Part shown: positions 55,468 to 64,000 of the stretch, piece after piece
Layout: every line of letters starts with the position of its first letter
How positions within the stretch are numbered: the first letter of the stretch is position 1
DNA from: Lomentospora prolificans
Taxonomy: Eukaryota > Ascomycota > Sordariomycetes > Microascales > Microascaceae
Length of the DNA: 64,000 nt
Direction of reading: 5' to 3'
Assembly (NCBI GenBank): GCA_029532625.1
Contig: JARFXM010000006.1
Location: 124,001 to 188,000 of the forward strand
Program-made: the position numbers and the translations under genes
Notes under the pieces: generated by a model
What the model saw: the letters and a program-made list of their open reading frames with translations, nothing else
Database searches by the model: none
Told to the model about the DNA's origin: nothing

Positions 55468-56678
55468 GGCTTCGAAAGTAGTGATACAAAGAAGTGAGGG
55501 AGGGTGTTAAAAGAAAGGAAGGGTTGTCAAGGCTATGAAGACGTCTAATACTCTCACAACACCAAAGATATCGGGCATCCTCTAGACGCATCACCGAGGG
55601 GCAAGCAGAAGTTTTGTATTACTTTTGCAGCTCAGAAAACCCCGCTGAGAAGCACAGATCTCAATCGTTTATTGATAATCTAGAAAGAAAGAAAACCCTA
55701 CGATACAGCAAATGGCCTTCCACAATCCGTGCGGAACGAAGCGGTCCAGCCTAGTCAGGGTAGCAACCCGCGTATTCAACGGGTAAAGAAAGAAGGGAAC
55801 CCCGCGCAATCGGGGTTACCGTATTACGTCGCCTTTGCTTTATTCCCCGAGATTTCTTTGCTGTGTTATTATTGGCATGAGTAGTTCAGTAGTAGCTCCA
55901 ATAGCAAAAAAAAAAAAAAAAAAAGGGGGGGTGGTTAGGGAGATGAATTGACTGAGGCGCAGCTATACGCGTATTGCCGAATATTAGCGCGGAACCTAAA
56001 CCAGATATAGAGAATCCGGATCCGTATCTCGCACTTTTGGATCTGTTGCGCCGCCCGGAATCCACATAGTCTGGCTGGTGCGCCCAAACCGGGAATTGGG
56101 AATGGCGAGTTTTGAGAATAGGGCCTAGTGGGCCAATAGAAGCTGGCTCCTTCAGCAAGCCAAATTCTCAGATACGCGTATTCGAACCTCGCAAAAGCCC
56201 TTGGCAGCAAACCCGAGCACGGCTGGTGCTCCATGTTTCAGAGATAACTGCCAGGCCGACGTACGTAGGAAGAGTGTGGGGCCCTCCACCATAGAAGATC
56301 GGTGGATCGATGATCAATTATAGATCAGTTTAGTCCGTGTATTCGCAAAATGGCGTTCGCCGCAAACCTATCCGCGTACTCACCTCGCATTAAGCTAGGA
56401 AATGCGAAGTGATTTTCATGCGATAAGGCTTCGCCGCAAACGGCCACCAGTTTCAGACACATATAGAGAGGCCACGCGGTGTCGGTCGTAATAGCAACAA
56501 TGAATCATTCAATAGATCGAGTTCAAGATTGACTACCTTGTTCATCAAATCCGCGACTCCATGCTCATCAGGTTGTTTAAGGTGCATGTGTCTTACGTGA
56601 CGACAATCCTAAATTGGTTTGCTGCTGCGCAGGTTTACCGCTATTCATATCCCGCCGTCGCCTCGATTGCGAGCCAGC
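55468..56678. other. intergenic with A-tract and short recurring motif
   Basis: 1.2 kb between divergent genes. It contains a run of 19 A (55906-55924) followed by G and several occurrences of a CGCGTATTCG-like word (near 55767, 55968, 56175 and 56338). No gene supported; open frames here are short and unrelated to known families. Confidence 0.45.
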
Positions 56679-59632
56679 ATGATGAAGAGCAAAGAGTCGT
56701 CCACTCTTTCCGAAAGGACGTCGAGCTTCTTTTCGCGCAACCCGTTTGTCGAGAATACCAATGTCCGCGGTGAGTTCTTGGTGTTAATATCGAAATAATC
56801 TGCATCCACCATGGTTAAGTTCTAACACTGACACAACTAGACGATGGCCGCGTCGACCTCGTCGTCGACTCAACACTCTGCCGCATCGCCGGCCGCCTCA
56901 TGCATGACGATTCAAACTTCAACACCCACCGATTCTCCCATCTCGATCCCCCGCGCCCCTCGTCGCCGCCCCCGCAATACTCCGTTCTCGACCCATCCGA
57001 CCCGACCCAGAAGCAAAACCAACCTTCCCGCCCGCCGACCACGTCGCAACCCTCTCGGAGCACAATCCGCCTCAACATCGTCATCCAAGTCGTCGGTAGC
57101 CGCGGTGATGTCCAACCATTCATCGCGCTGGGCACAGAGCTTCGCGCGTCGGGCCATCGTGTGCGTCTCGCAACCCATGACACATTCAACGACTTTGTCC
57201 GCAGTGCAGGGCTCGAGTTCTACCCTATTGGCGGCGATCCCACCGATCTGATGGCGTTCATGGTGAAGAATCCAGGCTTGATCCCGAGCATGGACAGCTT
57301 ATTGGCGGGAGAGATACAGAAGAAGCGGGCCATGGTCAAGACCATGCTCGAGGGTTGCTGGCGGTCGTGCTTGGACGCCGACCCGGATACCGGCGATCCA
57401 TTTGTGGCCGATGCCATCATTGCCAATCCACCGAGTTTTGCGCATGTCCATTGTGCGCAAGCGCTGTCTATACCCCTCCATATCATGTTTACCATGCCGT
57501 GGACGAGCACGCGGCAGTTTTCGCATCCGTTGGCAAATTTGTCCTTGTCCGCCGCGCGTGTCGACCCTGGCGCGGCGAATTACATTTCGTACTGGTTGGT
57601 CGAGTCGATGACATGGCAGGGGTAGGTTCTAATAATAATGATAATATCACATCTCTATCACAACGAAATCCCTAGAGACTTACACATGCTGTAGAATTGG
57701 CGACGTCATCAACGAGTGGCGGACAACAATTGACCTCGAACCCGTGCCCACGTCTGAAGGCCCGAAGCTTCTCGAGACCCTCGGCATCCCAGTCACTTAC
57801 TGCTGGTCGCCCGCCCTCGTCCCCAAGCCTGCCGACTGGCCCGCCTCCATCGGTATTAAGTGACCTCCCACTCGCCCGTCCGAGACATCGCTAATAATAA
57901 CCCATCAGACATCTGCGGTTTCTTCTTCCGTGAACACCCAGAGTACACACCCCCTGACGCCCTAGCCTCCTTCCTCGGCAAAGGCACTGCTCCAGTCTAC
58001 ATCGGCTTCGGCAGCATCGTCCTCGACGACCCGGAAAAGCTCAACGCCATGCTCGTCCAAGCCGTCCGCTCCGTAGGTGTGCGCGCCATTATTTCCAAGG
58101 GCTGGAGCAAACTAGGCGGTGACGTCGTCGGGCCCACGAGCGAGGGCGACATCTTTTACCTGGGGGATTGTCCGCACGAGTGGCTGTTTAAGCACGTATC
58201 GGCCGTGGTGCACCACGGTGGGGCGGGCACGACGGCGTGTGGGCTGCTGAATGGGCGGCCGACCACAATCGTTCCGTTCTTTGGCGAGTGAGTGTGTCCT
58301 TACAAGTGAATCACGAGCATACAAACTAATCAGAGCAGCCAACCCTTTTGGGGAGAGATGGTAGCCACGGCGGGAGCCGGGCCGAAACCCATTCACCACA
58401 AAGCACTAAATGTGGACAACTTTAGCGCGGCGATCCGGTACTGCCTTACCCCCGAGGCGTCGGCGGCCGCGCAGAAGATCGCAGCGAGTATCCAGGCGGA
58501 AACGGGCGTGAAGCAGGCTGTCAAATCCTTCCATGATCACATCCTAGCGTACAATATTCGATGTGATCTCCTTCCGGAACGTGCCGCGGCGTGGACGTGC
58601 AAGACCAAGAGCGGCAAGTCAATCAAGTTGTCCAGTCTAGCCGGCGAGATCCTCGTCAACGCTTCTGTCCTGTCTAGGAAGCAGCTGAAGCGGTAAGGGT
58701 TTAGATTCCCGCCACCCCCCCTTTCCAAGGCCCCCAATCCCTACATGACATCGAACTCATCGTGTGCAGGTATGAGATAAACCCAATCGAGATTCGCAAC
58801 CGACGCTGGGATCCAGTGACCGGAGTGGTCTCGGCGGCTCTGCACACGGGTAAAGGCATGCTGGTTGCCACTTCAGACATCGTCGTGAAGCCCGTCAAAA
58901 CCTACCGCTCCCTAAATGCGAAATACTCCAGTTCGCTCGACGACGCGGAGCGCGGAGGGAGTGCCACACCACCCCTAACACCGAGCAGCGCAGGTTCCTC
59001 GAACAAATATGCGAATCCCCTGCTCTACCCCGGCGAAAGCCGGTCCTGCATGTCCAACACCGCCGCAATGGTATCGTCATCTGTCTCAGGCGTCGGCGGA
59101 TTCTTCAAAGCCTACTCCAAAGGTATCCTCTTAGATATCCCCCTCTCCGCCGCAGAAGGGCTTCGTGCCGTGCCCAACTTGTACGGCGAGCAAGTTCCTG
59201 AACGAGAGAAAATTACGGACTGGAAGTCTGGGGCGTTTGTGGGCGGGAAGCAGTTCGTTACGGGGTTCTCGGGCGGCGTGTCGGATCTGGTTGTGCAGCC
59301 GATCAAGGGGGCCAACGCGGATGGGGTGCGTGGTGCGGCTGTGGGCTTAGGAAAGGGATTTGTCGGGTTCGTAACCAAGGTACTCTCAGGTAAGGCACAT
59401 TTTCTATGGGCAAAGATAAGGGCACGGCTATTAACACACAACAGCACCTCTCGGACTTGTCGCCTACTCATTTGAAGGAATCTACCAGGATATCCGATCC
59501 ATGACGTCCAAGACGAACGGCCTTATCCAGGCGCAGAAGCACCAGGAGGGCATCCACGAGCTCATTGGGGAGCGGAGCAAGGGCAGCAGCCTAGAAGCGA
59601 GGGTCGTGGAGGCCTTTGGCAAGTTTCGCTAA
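56679..59632 (+). CDS. sterol glucosyltransferase-like GT1 family protein (UDP-glucose:sterol glucosyltransferase type)
   Basis: 856 residues in seven exons: 56679-56769, 56841-57621, 57695-57852, 57909-58287, 58339-58692, 58770-59389, 59445-59632. All six junctions keep frame and conserved sequence. The N-terminal sugar-transferase domain has IVIQVVGSRGDVQPFIALG at about residues 110-128. The C-terminal nucleotide-sugar domain has GFGSIVLDDPEKL and the signature VHHGGAGTTACGLLNGRP at about 442-460, with the FFGDQPFWG loop. Past it, a fungal-specific tail contains Ala/Gly-rich helices with SGVSGVGGFFKAYSKG and GVSDLVVQP. It lacks the GRAM and PH domains of Atg26, which fits the shorter class of fungal sterol/glycolipid glycosyltransferases. 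It should use UDP-glucose; the acceptor is inferred from the family. Confidence 0.93.
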
Positions 59633-61617
59633 GGAAAGTTGAGCAACGGCTAATTAAATCGCGAGTCTAAACTGCTCGTTGTTTTTGTTATATATAGACC
59701 CTACTTCAGGATTATATCCCAGATACCATACATGTTTATTCGGTCAAACGAAGAGTGAGCCTGCCAGAAGGATGCACGTTCAAATGGTCCACGTATTATC
59801 TATAGCGACGTCGAGAGTTGCCCCATTCAAGTCTGCTTATTAACGGTTGAAAGACTAACAGGATTCTTCCACGAGGAGATCGGCTACCTGATTTCTACAG
59901 AGCTCCTGATAAGGTTAGTCGGAGAATCCGAGAGGCTGTGCCTACACTCATCAATGGAGTCGAAAATATCCATCTATGTTTAGACGTACCCTGCTACACT
60001 TGGGGCGTCCCGGTGGTGATGCATTGCCAGCAGCACTGAAAAATGTAGGAGAAGATGAGAGTTGCTCTGGGATAACCTGTCCACTCCCTATCTCGAGCCC
60101 TCGAGACAGCCTAACCAATCCCTTCCTCAGGTCTTTACCAAAGAAGTGCACATCCATGGTGCGTGAGAAAACTTTGAACTCTTGCAGCGAAGTCGTGGCT
60201 GCCGCGTGTCAATCTGGCCTTGTATTGAATAATATACTTCCTACAGTTTATTCACAGTGACATAGGATCCTCTTGACTGGTAAAACTTTTGACTCTGGTT
60301 AGGTACAATTCCGATGGTGGGTCAAGGAGAAGAGATATTTCAAGGCGAACTGGAACGGCTTTTGCTCAAGGGTGAGCTTTGATAGGAGCGCCCAAAAAAA
60401 AAAAAAAAAAAAATCATCGGAATCGAAAGATTGGAAAAGAAGCATTGAAATCCTATTAAGAGACTTTGCATACAGTAATAAATCGGCGAGCGATTCGAGT
60501 TGCGCAATAAAAATTGCCTACATGCAGTCATTGTACTCGAGTCAATGCGCCGAGACTCCAACTATGCACGGCATTGACGTAGAATCGTCCTCCTCTCCGA
60601 ACAGTGTTCGTGATGTCTCAGACCCCGCGTCGTGGCGATTCTCGCCCAAGCTTGTCGACAAAAGCTGGCGCTCCCGTTGCCTCAACGCCAGCGCACCACT
60701 AAATAAAGCTCGCGACTACCGAGACACGCCAAGCGGGATCCACCAAACCTTGTGCTTTGATGTTCCCTTGGCTGATCTACACGCCCTACCAGCGGAGCGG
60801 GGCATCCCACGAACAAGGCATGGATGATTGATTGTGGGTGGACTTCGTATTGGGATTTCGTATTCAGAATGATCGGGGAAAGCTCGCGAGGTGGCCGGAG
60901 AAAGCTGTCTTCCCTCAACCGTACATAAAAGGCAGTCCTTCACTTCCACACTCCAGAGTAAGATCCGTGCCGCTCGCTTCCGCAGACGGCTGTTTAATTG
61001 CCTAAACTGCGCGCGCCACTGCTGACTTCCCAAACCAATGGCTGGCTCTGCTTGCTTCCCTTTCAAAGGCGGCTGATAGAGTGCTCACCGCATCGTGCGC
61101 TGTCCATGTTGACCCTGCGAATTCCCGTCGATGACGTTATGGCAAGGCAATGATGTAACTCTCCACGAACGAACCTGTTCCTGTGCTCCTGCCTGATAAG
61201 AACAACTGGTTTTGTCAGATCAAAATCATAGCCTTTTTCTCTTCTTCGTCCTCGGACAAAATACGGCCCTTTCCCTCGTTTCACCCGGCGTCCCTTGCAC
61301 GAACGGGCTTTCAGGAACCTCAGCTTACATCGACTGTTGAAAGACGCAAGGAAAAGCAAAATTTCTCCTTCCCCCTTTCCTCGGTGGATCCGACCTGCTC
61401 GCTTACATCAATCTCATTCTGTCGGCAAAATTCAACTAGTCATCGCTGTATCCGAGTCATTCCCAGGACCAACACCGCCTAAATGCATACTCTCAGTCTC
61501 AGTCTGCCCGGCCTCAACCTGCGACATCCCACACACCCCCCTTATCACGCACCCCCGGTTCTCCCATTCACCTCCTTCGTCCACTCCCCCGCAAGTTACA
61601 CCGTCTCGCGGCGCGGC
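59633..61617. other. intergenic, promoter and possible 5' leader of the TBC gene
   Basis: Two kilobases with no supported gene. A long A-run (about 60391-60411) and a C/T-rich stretch from about 61350 on mark simple sequence and a promoter/leader. A frame open from 61483 continues into the TBC gene but this part is Pro/Leu-rich and probably untranslated. Confidence 0.45.
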
Positions 61618-63942
61618 ATGACAACCTCGCGATCCTCCTCCCACAAGTCCCACCTCGACGACGCTGGCGTGCTCTCCGACGTGAGCCACTTCGAGGACAT
61701 TTCCCTCGACGATGCCGCCGCCGCCGCCGCCGCCGCTTCCGCTTCTTCATCCGTCTCCGCCCGCCGCCCGCTCGCCAGGGGCGACCACCTGAGGGTCACA
61801 ATCCCTCCGACCAAGTCTATCCACGCGTCCCAAGCTCATCCCGCCGATGGAGCCGCCGGCCAGCCCACGAGGAATCCCTCGTCACGCACCCTGACGCGCA
61901 CCCGGGACGTGTCCCAGAAATTCCTCCCCCAACGCGATACCGGCGCCGGGCTCAGCCACTACCCGAGGCACGATCCCCCGAGTCCCCGGAGCCCCGGGCG
62001 CGTACCCAATGGCCGCAGTGTCAGCGCCCACGGGTCCCTCGACCCGCCCAGGAGCCCGACCTTTCGCCGAATGCCAATCCAGCCGTCCATGTCGACAACC
62101 AGCCTCCACCACCTCCACCCTCGGCAGCGGAGCCCGAGTCCCGGCTTCATGTTGGGCCCCAAGGACCCCAACCAGATTGTAAAACCCCGACGAAGCAGCT
62201 GGCAGTCGAACCGCGAACGGAAAACGATCCTCGAGCTCGAACGAGAGTGCGAGGATAACGAAGAGGACGACGACGACATCCCCGACGGACTCATTCTCGA
62301 TAACGTGCCCATCTCCCCCCGCCCCACTAGCGAACGCCCCAAGAGCCAGCCCCCTTCGCCGTTATTACAGCCCCGTGGCTCATCCAAAGAAAAGGAGCGT
62401 CGGAGCGTGGGCAACGGCACCCCGGCAGTAGCCACCGCCCAAGGCAGTCTCCGCTCGCCAACATGGAAGTCTGACACCGCCCTCGCTGAACATAACTCGT
62501 CCTCGGAACCGCAGCACGCTTTCCCTGCCCCGAACCAGTTCGCCAAGGGACGGGCTAAGAGTTGGAACATTGCCATGGCGAGTCTGAGCCCCGAGATGAA
62601 GGCTTTGACGGAAAAGCTCGAAGAGCACTCGGATGAACTCGACGCTACCCGCACCAGCCACGATAAGCGGCCGGCGACGTGGGACGCATCCCGGCAGACC
62701 TTTGACCCTGTTCACTGGGAACCCAAGCTCCGGAAGCACTCCCAGCTGCCCGAGCTGCCACCCCTCCGCCGCAATAACGTCATGATCGACCCCCTACCCA
62801 TCTCGAAAGAAAAGGAGGCCGTGCTCAGCCGCACCCGGCCCTCGTGGCTCCCGCCCAAGGATCCTGCTGAGGAGCGGCGCCACCTCCGCCAGTATCAGAA
62901 GATGATGGCGCAGAGCGCCGAGGCTGACCGCCGGAAAGAGGCTACGCGCTCCGCCATCAAGACCCACCGTGACACCAAGGCCGACAACCTTATGCATATC
63001 TGGGAAGACGAGGTGCTCCCCCGGTGGGGCGACGCTACCCGGGAACCGCGCACCAGGGAGCTCTGGTGGAAGGGCGTCCCACCGCGCAGCAGGGGTGTCG
63101 TGTGGTCCAGGGCTATTGGCAACGAGCTGGGCCTGTCGGATCTCTCGTACACGGCCGCCCTCAAGCGGGCCCACGATGCCGAGGAGCGCATCAAGGCTGA
63201 CAAGGGCGATCCCGAGGATGGGCGCCGGGCCCAATGGTTCGAGGCGATCCGTAAGGACGTGGCGGAGAAGACATGGCCCGAGCTACGCATCTTTCAAGAG
63301 GGCGGGCCATTGCACGCGAGCCTAATTGATGTCCTCTCGGCGTATGCCATGTACAGGGGAGACATTGGCTACGTCTCCGGTTGTAATGTAAGTGTATTGT
63401 CTCCCGGCATTGTGCAAAATCCCGTTCTAACTGCTTAGTCCATTGCCGCCCTCCTACTTCTCAACCTTCCCAACGCCACCGACAGTTTCATCGCCCTCGC
63501 CAACGTCCTCAACCGACCCATTCCTCTCAGCTTCTACGCTGGCGACCTCGGCGCCAAAACGTCCGCCTACAACCTCGTCCTCCAGACCCTCAAAGACAAA
63601 TCTCCCACGCTCCACGAGCATCTCACGAAAAAGATGGACGAAGCGGAGCCGGACGCCTACCTCGCCGACGTCTTTATCGCTCTCTTCACGGCTACGCTCG
63701 CCGTCGACGAGGCCGCTCGTCTCTGGGACGTTTACGTTTTCGAAGGCGACGCGGTGCTGATCCGCGCTGCGGTGGCCCTCCTCGTCTGGGAGGAGGGTCC
63801 CCTACTAGCTGCCACGTCAATCAGCGACGTACGGACTATTCTCAGAGGCGGGGGATCAAGCACGCGGCAGAAGAAGGTGCTGGGTGAAGTCGGGGCTGAG
63901 GACCGCTGGATGCAGGCTGTCCGCGAGGCGGGCAAGGCGTAG
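61618..63942 (+). CDS. TBC-domain protein (TBC1D12/14-like Rab regulator)
   Basis: 757 residues in two exons, 61618-63387 and 63439-63942, with a 51-bp intron inside the TBC domain. The first 440 residues are low-complexity (an Ala run near 61710-61750, many Ser/Pro/Arg). The TBC domain follows: LWWKGVPPRSRGVVWSRAIG, IRKDVAEKTWPELRIFQEGG, SAYAMYRGDIGYVSGCN/SIAALLLLNLP, and the conserved tail LWDVYVFEGDAVLIRAAVALL. The Arg finger of the usual IxxDxxR motif and the Gln finger of YxQ are not present (reading VAEKT and YVSG), a feature I recall for several fungal members of this subgroup, so GAP activity by the dual-finger mechanism is doubtful. I chose the ATG at 61618 because the context is better than that of 61483. 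Confidence 0.88.
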
Positions 63943-64000
63943 CAGGGTAGGGTAGGATATTTCGATTCTTGATGTGCCACGGACTTTTTTTTCTTCTAGT

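Noticed and set aside
56170..56200. T-loop-like GGTTCGAAT on the minus strand
   Set aside because: No matching acceptor stem, D arm or anticodon arm could be folded around it, so no tRNA is called.
61959..62654. 231-codon frame on the minus strand
   Set aside because: Antisense of the TBC gene's low-complexity N-terminus in GC-rich DNA; no domain.

Overview
The window is nuclear DNA of a filamentous ascomycete (Pezizomycotina). The evidence is short canonical introns of about 55-115 bp with GT..AG ends, a HET-domain gene, two Zn2Cys6 regulators, an RTA1-type membrane protein, and LTR retrotransposons saturated with the C-to-T/G-to-A changes of repeat-induced point mutation (RIP). I cannot name the species from sequence alone. 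There are about 17 genes or partial genes, several clear pseudogenes, and long gene-poor stretches.

Left part (1-12.2 kb): a Baeyer-Villiger monooxygenase cut by the window edge (1-1147, -); a 4.5-kb gene-poor block with a possible ABC-transporter relic; a GFA-fold protein (5675-6338, -) just downstream of a zinc alcohol dehydrogenase (6571-7793, -); an intronless P450 (9549-11183, +); and a 77-residue protein with a cysteine-rich tail (11845-12139, +).

Aromatic-acid block (12.4-23.5 kb): an aldehyde dehydrogenase of the salicylaldehyde/benzaldehyde type, remnants of a ThDP-dependent decarboxylase and of an FMN alpha-hydroxyacid dehydrogenase, a 3-oxoadipate enol-lactonase-like hydrolase, an 853-residue Zn2Cys6 regulator, a decayed MFS anion transporter, and a salicylate-hydroxylase-type flavoprotein. 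Read together they suggest a catabolic cluster for mandelate/benzoylformate and salicylate-type compounds that is losing its upper steps and its transporter while the lower enzymes and the regulator stay intact. This is inference.

Middle part (23.5-36.4 kb): the end of a single-pass membrane protein, a small secreted beta/gamma-crystallin-like protein, an ALDH relic, a 679-residue HET protein with an unusual hydrophobic insert, a glyoxalase-fold protein and a secreted alpha/beta hydrolase with one unresolved splice junction.

Retrotransposon island (36418-49304): a minus-strand Copia element with 287-bp LTRs and a perfect GCCAG target-site duplication. Inside it lies a plus-strand chromodomain Gypsy element (41328-48601) with 433-bp LTRs and a CTATA duplication. 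Both are heavily RIP-mutated, but the outer ends of all four LTRs are spared.

Right part (49.3-64 kb): a second crystallin-like secreted protein gene broken by a frameshift, a 2.6-kb gene-poor stretch, a second Zn2Cys6 regulator (52800-54124, +), an RTA1-family seven-helix protein (54368-55467, -), a seven-exon sterol glucosyltransferase-like gene (56679-59632, +) and a TBC-domain protein (61618-63942, +). I recognised no tRNA, rRNA or CRISPR array.
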